A stretch of DNA of 64,000 nucleotides, taken from positions 6,885,267-6,949,266 of the forward strand of contig NC_037271.1 in assembly GCF_000002425.4 (NCBI RefSeq), written 5' to 3'. Source of the DNA: Physcomitrium patens (Eukaryota > Streptophyta > Bryopsida > Funariales > Funariaceae). The notes under the pieces are model-generated. The model was not told the DNA's origin. It saw only the letters and a list, made by a program, of their open reading frames with translations, and made no database searches. Made by a program: the position numbers and the translations under genes. Within the stretch, counting starts at the first letter, position 1. Each line of letters begins with the position of its first letter. Shown in pieces: positions 46,157 through 58,403 of this stretch.

Positions 46157-47101
46157 CCACTCCAATAACAAAGTTGAAAGCATCAATGTCAAACATACAA
46201 GAGAGATTAAGATCATACGGTTGCAATATTGAAGTAGTAATGAGTGCCTCCTTTAACTAATCAAAGGCATTTTGTTGTTCTAATTTCCATTTAAATAGGG
46301 CACCCTTCTCCAATAGATTTGTCAATAAAGCATCAATATAAGCTAATCACCAAATAAAATGGCAATAGTATCCAATAAGGCCTAAAAATGAGCAAACTTC
46401 AAAAGCATCTTTGGAGGTTGGCCAATCCTCTATTGCTTTTAACTTATCTTGTATTATATACATGCCTTTGGAGGATACTACATGTCCCAAAAAGATGCCT
46501 TTTGACTTTCAAAGTTCATATTTTGATTGCTTGCAATAAAAGAGACTATCTTGCAATCAATATAACAGCTATTATAGGTGTTGCTCATGCTCTTCAAAGG
46601 TTTTACTATATATGAAGATATTATCAATGACAACCACTACATACATATCTAAAAGGTCTTAAAATAATATGTTCATGTGACCTATGAAAGAGGTTGGAGC
46701 ATTGGTGACGCTAAAGGTTAAAACTAGCTATTTGAAATGTCCATAGCACATACAAAATGCTCTCTTCTTTACATCGTCTTTTACAATAGGTGTTTGCTAA
46801 TAGCCACTTTAAAGATTCAATTTACTTAAGATGGTCGTACCTTAAATTTGGTCAAGAAGATCATCCACGCTTAAAAGTGGATATGCATTTTTAACAATCT
46901 CCTTATAAAGACCTCAATAGTCGATGCAAATACAAAGTCTGCCATTTTTCTTAAATGCAAAGAGTACAGGTGCTCCTTTATAATGATGTACTTTCTTAAA
47001 TGACGCCTTTTTCTAAGAATTTATCTAATGTCTTCTGTAGCTCTTCAAGTTCTTTTTGTGCTAGGCAATAAATTGGTTGACTTGCTGATTTGGCTCTATA
47101 A
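46157..47101 (-). pseudogene. Reverse transcriptase region of family G
   Basis: Minus-strand blocks YKGAPVLFAFKKNGRLCICI, KNAYPLLSVDDLLDQI, MYVVVVIDNIFIYSKTFEEH and, near 46300, a connection segment with LLEKGALFKW. Gypsy RT order is complete but the reading frame is broken. Confidence 0.75.
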
Positions 47102-47191
47102 TGTGGAGGTAGAGAAAATTTGTCTCAAGAAAGCAGTAGACTCTTGGTTGTCACTAATTTTTCATTAAAGTCTTGAGATAGGAAAGACTAA

Positions 47192-47229
<38 letters not shown>

Positions 47230-48375
47230 TTTTAGGAGCAATTACACCAAACATATAAGTCTTAAGTTCCCAAAAATACCCAAAATATGATAAAAAAAAA
47301 TTCTAAATCCTTATATATCCTTGTAGAGTATTATTCTTGAACTTCAACAACTCATATCTTCCAATTGGACCAATCAAACACATTCAAATTTTACATGAAG
47401 TATTGATGTACTTTTAAAAACTACTAAGATAAATTTCAACTATAAATTTATTGCAAATCTTAAGATATCACCAAAATCCTAACCATAGCTTCAAATCCTA
47501 GTTTTTATACATCCATGTATAATTTTTTTCATATCTCACACAAGAAGCACTAAAATACCACAAAATTTATATAAATAGCTTTTTAATACAATAATCTATC
47601 TTTTTCAAAAGATTTGAGCTAAAAATTTATCTAAAAACTTAAATTATGGCTCTAACCATTACTTTGAACAAAATTACTTACTTACTACCTTTGATTTAGA
47701 TGTGTAGACTTCAACCCTCTATAACTTCTTCATTCAGATGTCAAAGTCATCAAGAAGTATATGAAATATATAGTCAATTAAGTGTTCTCTCTAATTCCAA
47801 TCACTGATCCTTTGTTGCTCTTTGTAAATATATGTTAAGTTCAAAAGACTAATAATAGATATAAAATTGACATCTTCATTTTGAGTGCCAATAACTCCTT
47901 CATAAAAATTCCAAATCACAGAAAATTTATACTCAATCCATATCCAAAAACCTAAACTTATTGATCCTAGCTTACAAAGCTCAAATGACCTTCAAAGAGA
48001 AATTCAAATCCCTAATAAGGCCTTAGGCAGCCTCCTTGAAGTCTGTTAGGCAAGGCCTTCAACCAATAGGCATGAAGATCTTCATTCCTTGCCTTCATCC
48101 AACAATTCTTTGCTTTCATCGCTCTTAGTAAGCCTTGTATTAGTTTAGATTTTCTTCTTTAGGCTATAATCTCTTCTCAAGTCTTCATAGTAAACATTTA
48201 GGCCCTATAATTTTTTAAATGCCATAATCAAAATAGATAAAACTCAAAATAAATTTTTATATATCCATGCTCTTTAAATTAAGCTATTAACCATTCTAAC
48301 ACATATCAAAAATTATGAACATATTATATGTTTTAATTAATTTTTATTACCATAAGTAATTACAACAATATGATA
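47102..48375 (-). repeat. E-family repeat, copy 4
   Basis: Starts TGTGGAGGTAGAG and ends in a decayed form of the usual terminus (ATTACAACAATATGATA). Contains (AT)n at about 47189-47226. No perfect target duplication remains, although ATAGA occurs near both ends. Confidence 0.75.
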
Positions 48376-48455
48376 TTTCTATTTGAAAGGAGGCACTTCA
48401 ATCATGAGGTATGCCACTAGGTAGGTTAGTTGAAAAAACATCTTGATATTTCCAT
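48376..48455 (-). pseudogene. 80-bp island of family G between two E repeats
   Basis: On the minus strand it carries the segment just before the RT (WKYQDVFSTNLPSGIPHD), which shows that both flanking E repeats entered the same G element independently. Confidence 0.7.
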
Positions 48456-49708
48456 TGTCAGAATAAAGTGAGTTTGCCTCAAGAAAGTATTGGACTCTTG
48501 GCTATTAGTAATTACTCAATCAAACTTCAAAATGAGGGAAGCCCTAAGTTTATATATAAATTTTTTTTTTTGGAGCAATTACACCAAATACATAAGCCTC
48601 AAGTAACCAACAATCTCCAAAATATGATAAAATCCTCTAAATCCTTGTATATCCTTATGTGGAAATTTTCTCGAACTTCAATACCTTATAACTCTTGATC
48701 TGACCATCCAAACAAATTCAAATTTTACATGAGGTATTAATGTATTTTTATTAATTTCTACAATAAATTTCTACTGCAAAATTATTCTAGATCTTGAGAT
48801 ATCATGAAAATCCTAACAGTAGCTTCAAACCCTAGTTTTTATATACCCGTGTGTAATTTCTTTCATATCTCACAAAATAAATACTCAAATGCCACAAAAT
48901 TCATATTTTTAGTTTTTTAACATAATTAAATTCCTTCTTTAAAAGATTTGAGTCAAAAATTTGTTTGGAAATTCAAGATATGGCTCAAATCATTACTATG
49001 AATAAAATCACTTACGTATTGCCTTTGATTTGAATGCACAAAATTCAACCCTCTATAACTTCTTTGTTTGAATTCTAAATTCAGCAAAAAGTAGATGAAA
49101 AGTATAGTCGAGAAAGTGTTTTCTTCAATCCTAATTGCCAATCCTTTGTTTCTCTCTGTAAACACATGTTATGCCCCAAAGAGTGACAATAGGTACGAAA
49201 TTGACACCTTAACTTTGAGCACCAATAACTCCTTCATAAAAACTCCAAATCACACAAAATTTCCAACCAATCCATATTCAAAAACCTAAACTTGATGATT
49301 CTAGTGTCCAAAGCTCGAATTATTTCAAAAGAGAAACCCTCATCCCTAATAAGGCCTTGGAAAACCTCCTTGAAGTCTATTGGGCATGGCCTTTGACCAA
49401 TAGGAATGAAGATCCCCATTCTTTGCCTTCATCCAACCATGCCTTGCTTTCATCCCTCCCAATAAGCCTCCTATTAGTTAAGGATTTCTTCTTTAGGCTC
49501 TAATCTCTTCTCAAGGCTTCATACTAAACATTTAGGTCATATAATTTTTTTAAATACTATAATCAAAAAAGATAAAATTCAAAATAAAGTTTCTTAAATC
49601 CACTCTCTTTAAATTAATCTATTAACCATTCTAACATACATCTAGATTTATTAATATATAATATATTTTAATTAATTTTTACATACTATAAGCTTTTATA
49701 ATATGACA
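48456..49708 (-). repeat. E-family repeat, copy 5
   Basis: Starts TGTCAGAATAAAGTG, ends ATAATATGACA. Conserved core CCTTGAAGTCTATTGGGCAT at about 49368-49387. Coding sequence of G on its two sides is adjacent in the uninterrupted order. Confidence 0.78.
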
Positions 49709-50400
49709 TAGTATGAGTTATTCCGCCCGTTCTACTCCTTTGATTGTCTTTCTGACCATTGATGCAAGATTTAGAACCACCATATATACTAGTTGCTTAT
49801 GTTGTAGTTGCTTCTTTATAAAGGTCGTCCCTATAAATGAGTCTTTGATTGCAGGTTGTCTTTCCTCTACACTTGATGTAGAAGTACAAAGAGTCACCTT
49901 GTATCTTCCATCTTTAAAAGAGATTGCCTTTGCTACTCAATCAACTTACTTATTTTTCATCTTCAGCCATGGCATACCAAGGACAATATCATATCTTAGC
50001 TTTGTTGCCTTAAATCTCTCTCTTAAGACATAGGTATTTGTCAATTTCAAGGTTTTTTCTTCATATATCTCACTCAATATGTTCTTTCAATCATCTTTAA
50101 GGTATATACTTCTTTCTTTGATTTCCTTGGTTTTAATTCCAAATTGATTAGTAATTTTAGTTGAAATGCAATTTTTTTGTAGAGCCACAATCTATAAGCA
50201 CTTGACATGATTGCCCTTTTAATAATTCTATTAGATGCACTCATCGACTCTTTTTATAGTTATCTAAGGCTATGCCATTTATCTCTAAGAGACAATAGCT
50301 ACTCCAAATATAGGCTCTTAGAGCCTTTATTAAAGAATCTCATTTTCTTACTCTGATTCATCATCAATTTGATGATTTTTGAGACTATAAACTCGCCTTA
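49709..50400 (-). pseudogene. Protease region and linker of family G
   Basis: Minus-strand frame with IVLGMPWLKMKNK, the usual ILGMPWL protease end, followed by AISFKDGRYKVTLCTSTSSV and the linker up to the RT. Confidence 0.65.
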
Positions 50401-51390
50401 TCTTATTGGTATTTATACTTTGATGTTTTGAACAACCTCCAATTTGATGGCCTAGCTCCCGACAATAAAAATACAATCTTTTTTGTACCAATATTTGTGG
50501 TCTTTGTCATGTCAATGATCCTTGTAAGGCATCAATTTCCATTGACATTGGATGTTGTGCTGTAATATTAGATAGCACCATAGGACTTCATTCTATAGGT
50601 AGTACTCTATAATTTCTTAAATATATAGCATCGACCCTCTCTACAATCCGAATTGCCTCTTAGAATATTTGTGGATCTTATAGTTTCTCTTCTTGTTGGA
50701 CTCCAAGTTTCAAACCTTATAGGAATCGATCCATCATCTCTCCCTGTAAAATAATTTGGAGATATAAGGACCTGAATTAGGAGACATAATCTTGCACTAA
50801 CTTAGCTTATATAAGATTTATCAAGTGATCATATACTATCTTCTTTATATTGATGGGCCAAAATTGATTCCTAAATTTGGTTTTAAACTCTTCGTAGTTA
50901 CAAAATCCACCTTGAACTCTATAACTTTGACCTTGATGTTGGTACCAAATGGTTGTTGCATCTCTCAAATAAATAGTTACATATATAATTCCTTTAGTGA
51001 TATTTGTCCCAAATACTTACAGGTATTATTGCATATTAAAGAGCCATTGATATACATCTTCTTGTCTTGAAATTCTAGAGTATATACTAGGCTTACTCAA
51101 TTTCAACCTAGCACATGTTGACTCTCTTATCCTCAAGGCTTTTATTTGTCTTTGCAAAGTAGCTATGTGGCCTAAGAGGTATAGTATTTGAGCCTCCATC
51201 TGGGATTACTCTGCCATATCTCCCATACTATAATTTCTCCACTGGACTCTATTATTGTAATACCTTTTCACGTCTTGATTGACTTTTTAAGACTAGCTTG
51301 TAATAGCTTCAACACAATATCAAGTGTAATTACATGAATTGACCTTAGACTAAATGATGACTATTGACATGCTATCAAAATTAAACAATT
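50400..51390 (-). pseudogene. gag region of family G
   Basis: A zinc knuckle LYFYCRELGHQIGGCSKHQ is visible on the minus strand at about 50430-50490. Upstream segments match the plus-strand G gag at 24190-25250. Confidence 0.7.
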
Positions 51391-51398
51391 TAAGACTT

Positions 51399-51410
51399 AC
51401 TCTAATACCA
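51399..51410 (-). other. tRNA-iMet-type primer binding site of family G
   Basis: Minus strand TGGTATTAGAGT, two transitions from TGGTATCAGAGC, one base after the LTR end. Confidence 0.8.
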
Positions 51411-51411
51411 A

Positions 51412-51909
51412 TGAAATAAGATTAGACTATCTCAAAAACCAAAAATCCTTTTAATCCACAACAACATAAGGCCTTTTCATAAGATAGGACAAAATTGAGC
51501 AAATAGAAATAGAACAAAATAAATCTGAATAGAACGATGCAGAACAAAATTTATTAAGAGAAAGGGTTTGAAGCCATACTTGACTACATGCTCCAAAAGG
51601 CCTTAGCAAGTCCTATTTATATCTTATCCTACCACCTTAGACTTTCTAGAATGTTCTTAGGTAGTCGGTCCTATTTAAATAATTATCTTAAATTCTTTTT
51701 TTAGAAGATTCTACAATAGCCTCTATTTAGAAAACCATCCTAAGTTTTTTTTAGAAGGTTTTATAGTGGGTCCTATCTAAATAACCACCCTAAATTCTTT
51801 CTAAAATATTTTACAACAGATCCTACCTCGTCTACTAACCTAACCTCAATTTTAAAAACTTCTATGATTTTAATTATCTATATAATTATCTTATTTAAAC
51901 CTTGTTATA
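51412..51909 (-). repeat. 5' LTR of family G
   Basis: About 498 bp. On the minus strand it starts TATAACAAGGTTTAAATAAG, contains three imperfect repeats of about 60 bp with TTCTAGAAAG-type cores, a GATATAAATAGGA TATA box near 51625, and ends TTTCAT before the primer site. Confidence 0.78.
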
Positions 51910-51911
51910 AA

Positions 51912-52640
51912 TTGATTAAGAGAATGTATTGAATAAGACATGTAAAGAAGAAACCTTGAGGTTGAGTGACACCTATACCTTAAGAAAGAAGTTTAGGGTA
52001 ACAAAGCTCAAATATGATGTTGTTCTTGATATGCCATGATTAAAGATGGAAAAAAAGCAAGTTAATTAGTTAAGAAGAATGATCTTCTTCAAAGATGGTG
52101 GATAAAAATTGACTCTTCATACCTCTAAATTGAGTGAGGAAAAAAAATAATCTATAGCTAAAGACTTATTTGTAATGATAATCTTTATAAAGAAGCAAAT
52201 ACAATAGAAGCAACCTATATATATGGTGGTTCCAAATCTTATTTCAATAGTAGAAAAGATAGCAAAAAGAATAGAACAAGCAGAGCAACTTAGACATAAG
52301 TATTAGGATATTTTTTTAATCAAATTATCTAATCGTGTGCCACTTGAATGTGGTGGATCCTTCCAAATAGAACTATTACTTAGGGCCAAATTGTCAAGTT
52401 AGCCATTTATTCCTAGTATCAAATGAATTTAAAGAGCTATAAAAAACATTAGATAAATTCTTAGAAAAGGGCATCATTTAAAAAATTATATCACCATGGA
52501 GAGCACCTATATTCTTTGCATTCAAAAATGATGGTGGACTTTGATTTTTTATCAACTATTAAGGCTTTAATAAGTAAACTATTAAAAATACATATCTACT
52601 TTCATATGTAGATGATTTTTTTAACCAACTTTGAATTGCA
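51912..52640 (+). pseudogene. Family G protease to RT fragment, opposite orientation
   Basis: Plus-strand frames with KYDVVLDMPWLKME, LTLHTSKLSEEKK and, later, RAPIFFAFKNDGGL-like order match the minus-strand G element. It abuts the LTR of that element head to head. Confidence 0.6.
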
Positions 52641-52649
52641 ACCAACTTT

Positions 52650-53448
52650 AATAATTCAAGTGTATCAATGAATCTAATTTACAATCTTAGAATTACATAG
52701 CTTTTATGCTGAAGTTCAATCTTAAGTTATATTGAATTGATAAATCCTCAAAACTTGGATCTTCTATCATCAAAATTCTTGGGAAGTGTGATCCTTGGTT
52801 CTCTAACACTGAAAGGATGTTCTATTATAGGAGAAGGGACATGATTTGGTACATATATTGAAGCAACTTCAATCATCTCTATATCTTGGTTTCCTACTAC
52901 TTTTATTACTCTAAGTGGTGGTAAATTGAGTTGATACATTGCAAGCATGAACTCTCTCAATTACTCTTGTGATTGTACTATTATACTTTTTATTTCAAAA
53001 AGCTTTGCTATGATAACACTTAGAGAAGAAAAGATGTCTAATATCATTCAAAATAAATAGAAGAGAAGACTTGAAAAGAAAGAAAAAATACTAACAACAA
53101 TATCAATTTAGAAAAAGATAATTGATAACTTCTAATATGCCTAAATTTTATTAAGAGAAATGAATAATCCATTCATAATTGAGAAAAGGCAAAGCTTTGA
53201 TATTATAATTATTTCCTTGTCAATCTACAAACAAATAAATAAATAAAACTACCTCAAAGAAATACAACAAAATAAAAATAGAAAAGTGTGTTTATTAAAA
53301 AAGAAACTAAAATGGCTTTTGTCAAAAGACAAAAAATTAGAGACTCTTCAAATTAGACTAGAAGCAATAAACGAATTAATAAGAATTAAGAAGGCTTCAC
53401 TTTTGTCTCTATATACACTATCTACCTAGGATCTATATGGCAATATTC
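52650..53448 (-). mobile_element. Family A fragment: LTR end, leader and gag start (broken)
   Basis: Minus strand: LTR R/U5 part, the post-LTR string ATTGACAAG, the leader, and gag (52960-52748, with MREFMLAMYQLNLPP). Cut at its right end by an E repeat. It is the third copy showing the sequence just after the 5' LTR. Confidence 0.75.
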
Positions 53449-54632
53449 TTGGAATAGAGAGAATTTATCTTAAGAAAGTGATGGACTTTTTGCTATATCT
53501 AATTGCTCAACCAAATCTCAAGATAAAAAAAAATACTAAGTTTATATATAAATTTTTTTCTACAAGGGTAATTACATAAATACATAAGCTCTAGATATCA
53601 AAGTTCACCAAAAATTTAATAAAAATATTATAAAACCTTGTATATTCTTAAGGTGAATTTTTTCCAAACTTCAATAGTTCTAATCTCACAATCAGACTAT
53701 CCAAACAAATAAAGATTTTATATAAAGTACTAATCTACCTTTAAAAACTATTATAATAAATTTCAATTGCAAATTCATTATAAATCTTGAAATATTACCA
53801 AAACCCTAATAGTAGCTTCAAATCCTTACTTATATACACCTATGTGCAATTTTCTTTATACCTCACAAAATAAATATTTAAATATTATAAAACTTTTATA
53901 TATACCTTTTTAACTTAATAAAACAAATTTTTGAAAATTTTGAGAAAAAAATTCATTTAAAAATTCAAGATAGGACTCCAACCATTTGTATCAACAAAAT
54001 GATTCACTTACTACCTTTGAATTACATGTGTTGTTTTTAATACTCTATAATTCTTGCATACAAACTCCAAATATATAAATTCTTTTACAAAAGATATAGA
54101 TCTTAAAATTAATCTTATTTTTGCACCTTTTAATTTCCAAAATCTATCATAAGAATCCTTGTATCTTCAAAAGAGTAATAATATATCTTAAAAAGACATC
54201 TTAACTTCAAACTACTATAACTTTATTATCTTAATTCCAAATCTTCTAAAATTTATACATAAATTATAGTTCAAATTCTAAACCTTATAACCATTGCTTT
54301 TGATTTTCAAATTCTCTTTTTGAAGTTACTAAAATCCTAGTTATGGTCGTAGACAACCTATTGAATGCCTATTAGACATAGCCTTTGTCCAATAGTAGTG
54401 AAGATCTTTATGTTTTGTCTTCATCCATCCATACCTTGCTTTCACCCCTCCAAATAAGTTTTTTAAAGGTTTAGATCTTCATCTTTGACCTCCAATCTTT
54501 TCTTCAAATTTTATATTAAATATTTAAATCTTATATAATTTAAATATTATAATCAATATAGATAAGTTTTAAAATAAATTTTCTTACATCAATTTTTTTA
54601 AAATTAATCTATTAACTACTTTAATAGACATC

Positions 54633-54678
<46 letters not shown>

Positions 54679-54680
54679 CT
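53449..54680 (-). repeat. E-family repeat, copy 6 (decayed, right end lost)
   Basis: AATAGAGAGAATTTATCTTA to an (AT)n tract at about 54639-54676. The middle follows the E order; the conserved core is weaker (GACAACCTATTGAATGCCTA near 54352). Confidence 0.7.
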
Positions 54681-54689
54681 TTTCATTTA

Positions 54690-56128
54690 TTGGATCCAAA
54701 GCTTTAATAATATTTTTTATCAATATTATCTTTTTAAGATAGAAACATCTAGATAGGATCGGTTTCTTTAGTTGGTATCATAGGTTTTTGTCCTAACATT
54801 AACTCCATAGGTATATAACTAGTGATAGTACTATGAATAGTCTTCTCAATCTAGAAAGTAAATAGAAGCAGTTTAAGCCATTAAATTGGCTTATCCTTAC
54901 ATGCCTTAATCAATGCATAAATGATAAGAGGATGACTTCTTTCATTCTTTCTATTGACCTCAAGATTATAAGAAATAGTCAACTTTGATTCAATTCTATA
55001 TCTATTGAAAAATTCTCTTCCTTCAATAGCATCCAATTTTCCTCTATCAGCTCTCATCCTCTCAATGCTACCATATTTGTTGAAGATGTCTTTCAGGATA
55101 AATCTGCATACTATTTCTATGATCTTGGTTTTCAAAGTCCTCTCTTCAACATAATTTGATAGCTCTTCTCTTACCAAAATCAAGTATTTTATCTTCCAAA
55201 GTCATGATGGCATAGCTACCAAATCAGTTACTTATTAGAAATGTATAGAAGATCGATAAGTAGGAAGAAATTTATTTCTATACCTAACCTTAGACTATAT
55301 TTGATATTTTATGCATAGGCTCACAAAGTATTTTATATCCTTATATAAGCCCTTTCACTAATATCTTTTCTTAATCTTGGTATATGTGGCCCAAATTCCC
55401 TTGTGTCCTACTCAAAGTGTATCATGATATTTTTTTAAAACTTTGAATTTAGTTTCAAGGTCTTTTACTACTTTCAATCGAATTTTATCACCTCTTTTTG
55501 GCCTCTTTTATAGAAATCCATCTTTAAGCATATATCGATAGGATTTGTGTCTAATATCTTTAAAGGTTTTATCCATCCATCCTTCTTGTTTCTTCATTAT
55601 GCTCAAATAAATTTTAATAACTTTTAATTTATCTTTTATATCATCTTATCCAATAATGCCTATGATTTTTTGAATACTATAAACCATCTATTAGAATACA
55701 AAGCAATTGAAGGTTCTAAAATATCCATCTTCACCTTTTCTTTTAATAATTCTATTAATTTTAGAAGCAAAACTTTAGGTATAGATATAGGCTTTAAATC
55801 ACATAGAATATGTGGTACTGTAAAGATTATCATAGGTATTATAATATTAAGACTAAAATATCTAATCTCATTAAGAGTTAAGGCAAATACCTTATCATGT
55901 TCAATATGCATTTCTTGAAATATATTTTCTTCTATTGATGTCCAAAAATTACTCCTTCTAATCTTTAGCTTAGATAATGATTCTTTAGTAAAATGATTTT
56001 TAATTCTGTACTTCTTTCTTAAACTTGACATCATATTTCAATCCATAGCTTATAAAAAATCTACTATTTTTTACCATCTCTTTTAATTCTCCATAAGTCT
56101 TTCTTGAGTGTATCTCTACTATAGTATC
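54690..56128 (-). mobile_element. Family D fragment, minus strand (broken), part 1
   Basis: Integrase at 55183-54881 (GSIERMRADRGKLDAIEGRE) and RT N-terminal part at 56034-55660 (IIIPMIIFTVPHILCDLKPI, KVKMDILEPSIALYSNRW, FIVFKKS). The sequence is continued at 62514 on the other side of element A copy 2. Confidence 0.8.
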
Positions 56129-56680
56129 TATCACGGACATACTCATAATTACATATACAAATATATAGAAGTAAATAAAAATAGGTAAAAGAAAGTTAAT
56201 TCTATAGTATTTGATACGAAAGCTTCTTAGAAGCTTCATAGATGCTACTTTGACTTCATAGGTATCTTTAATTGACTTTTTGGATTAAAAACGTGGTCAA
56301 CAAGTTGCCCTGGTGCCACACATATTGTTAGCTTGAAGACTAAGCTAACTATGTGGTTCACACGTAGAAAAACTTGCCTCGTAAGTCAAGGCATGTATCC
56401 TACAAAGTCAACACATATTGGAGGTCCTATAGAACGTTGCCACATAGCCCCTAATTAGATAGTATATATAGAGATAAGAGTGAAGCCTTCTTCATTCTTG
56501 ACAATTCTTTTATTTGTTTCCAGTTTAGATTCAAAGATCTCTAGTTTTCTTGTCTTTTAGCAATAGCCATTCCAGTTTTTCTTTCAATATACATACTTGT
56601 TTATTTATATTTTGTTACCTTTCTTTAAGTGAAGGCTCACTTGTCTGAATTGCTTTATCATCGACTTCTTCTCCTTGACA
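56129..56680 (+). repeat. 5' LTR of family A copy 2
   Basis: Starts TATCACGGACATACTC (decayed from TGTCAC) and ends CTCCTTGACA. Contains GAAAGCTTCTTAGAAGCTTC near 56218 and a TATATATA box near 56464. Confidence 0.9.
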
Positions 56681-56695
56681 AATTGACAAGAGTGC
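56681..56695 (+). other. Candidate self-complementary primer binding site, copy 2
   Basis: TTGACAAGAGTG (56683-56694) follows the LTR after two bases. It is the reverse complement of CACTCTTGTCAA as seen in the LTR of copy 1; in this copy's own 5' LTR that site has since decayed. The initiator tRNA-like string seen in copy 1 is not kept here. Confidence 0.45.
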
Positions 56696-56892
56696 ACCTA
56701 TAATATTAAAGCTTTGTCTACTCTTAATTAAGAGTAGATTATCTCTTTTTTTTGATAAGATATAAGCATATTAGAAGTTGTGGATTACCCTCTTTTGAAC
56801 TCATTTTGTCCTTAGTATTTTTTTTTTCTTCAAATCCTTTCTTCTATTTGTCTTGAGCGATATTAGACATCTTCTCTTTTCTAAGTGTTATT

Positions 56893-57825
56893 ATGGCAGA
56901 ACTTGTTGAAATGAAGAGTGCAATGGCACAAATGCAAGAGCAATTAAGGGAGTTAATGCTTGTGATGCATCAACTCAATTTACAACCACAAGGAGCAACA
57001 AGATTGGCAAGAAATGAAGATATAGAAATAGTTAGAGTTGCTTCAACATGTGCACCAAATCATGTTTTTTTTTCTATGGTGGAACGCCCATCTAGTATTA
57101 AAGAACTAAGAATTTCCCTATCCGAGAAGTTTGATGGTATCAGATCTAAGTTTCGAGGATTTATCAATCAAGTGCAATTTGTGATTGAACTTCAACCCCA
57201 AAGCTATCCAACTCTAAGATCGCAAGTTTGATTCATTGGTATGCTTCTTTCAGGTTCAGCACTATCATGGTTTTCATCTTTTCTTAAACAATGAGATCCA
57301 ATATTGGATAATCTAGAAACTTTTCTGGTAGAGTTTTGATCCATGTATGGAGAACATGATGCAATTCATGTTGCAACAAATAAGATTCATATTTTACAAC
57401 AAGACAATTGATCAGTAACGTTGTACACTTCACAATTTTAACAACTTGCAACTGATATCAAGTGGGATGATGCTGTACTTATTAGCCAACTTCTCTATAC
57501 ATTACAATATGAGGTAAAAAAATTAATGCTCAACTTACCTGATCCTCAAACATTGAATCAAGGAATTGACTTTGCTATGAAGTGCGACAATCGCCTTTTT
57601 GAATTTTGATCTGAGAACCGTACAAGTGGACCTCAACGTTACTATAATTCAATGGCAACACCAACACCTCTTCATCACATACATTCAAAAGTAGACGATA
57701 TACAAATTGATACAGTACGTTTTAAACCTCTTATTGAGCAAGAAAAGCTCCGTCGTTGTCAAGAAGGATTATGTTTATATTGTGGAGAACCAAAATACAC
57801 TGCTCAATATTGTCCAAAGAAATGA
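56893..57825 (+). pseudogene. gag region, family A copy 2
   Basis: Starts MAELVEMKSAMAQMQEQLRE, close to copy 1. Near the end a better preserved zinc knuckle reads CLYCGEPKYTAQYCPKK. Relic. Confidence 0.8.
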
Positions 57826-57905
57826 CGCAACCACAAAATGAGGAGTATGGCTGTGAAAGAAGATAATATGTCACAAAATGAATTTGTCGAGTTACAATAG
57901 GGACC

Positions 57906-58310
57906 GTGCGGCTGAAACCTTGCACATCATCTAGTAAAGGTCTTATTCTCTCCTCAGGGCCCTCTCCTTGTTTTACATTAAATGTTATTTTAGGACCTAA
58001 ACATTATAAAGTCTTTACCTTGTTAGATTCAAGAGTCTCAACGTGTTTCTTAGATGAAGAATTTACCAAAAGACATAGTATATCTTTACTAAAGAAAACT
58101 AAATCTGTTCATGTAGAAGTCATAGATGGTCGTCCATTGTCTTTTGAAGATATTACTCACGAAATCCATCCTATAGAAGTAATAATCAATGATCATAAAA
58201 GCTTTGTAGTATTTAATATCATTAGATCTCCCTCTAATCCAGTCATTTTAGGTTTATCGTGGTTAAAAAAATACAACCCTCAAATAGATTGGATTTTCTA
58301 AATTCTTACT
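57906..58310 (+). pseudogene. Aspartic protease region, family A copy 2
   Basis: GPKHYKVFTLLDSRVSTCFL is the active-site region and SNPVILGLSWLKKYNPQIDW the ILG-type end. Relic. Confidence 0.75.
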
Positions 58311-58403
58311 TTTATTAAAAGTAAAATTAATATTTTAGTTTATCAAGTAGAGAATCATAAGTCCAATTCAATTAAATCCGTATTTATAGGTGCAAAAGCT
58401 TTC

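Larger units (their letters stand above)
41683..51909 (-). mobile_element. Ty3/gypsy retrotransposon, family G, minus strand, split by four E repeats (broken)
   Basis: Right to left: 5' LTR 51909-51412, tRNA-iMet-type binding site (51410-51399), gag, protease, RT, RNase H, integrase finger and core, purine tract (ATCCCCCTCTACT on the plus strand, 41825-41837), and a partial 3' LTR 41821-41683. E-family repeats lie inside it at 42932-44146, 44914-46156, 47102-48375 and 48456-49708. Removing them leaves about 5.2 kb of gypsy element. Broken and old. Confidence 0.8.
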
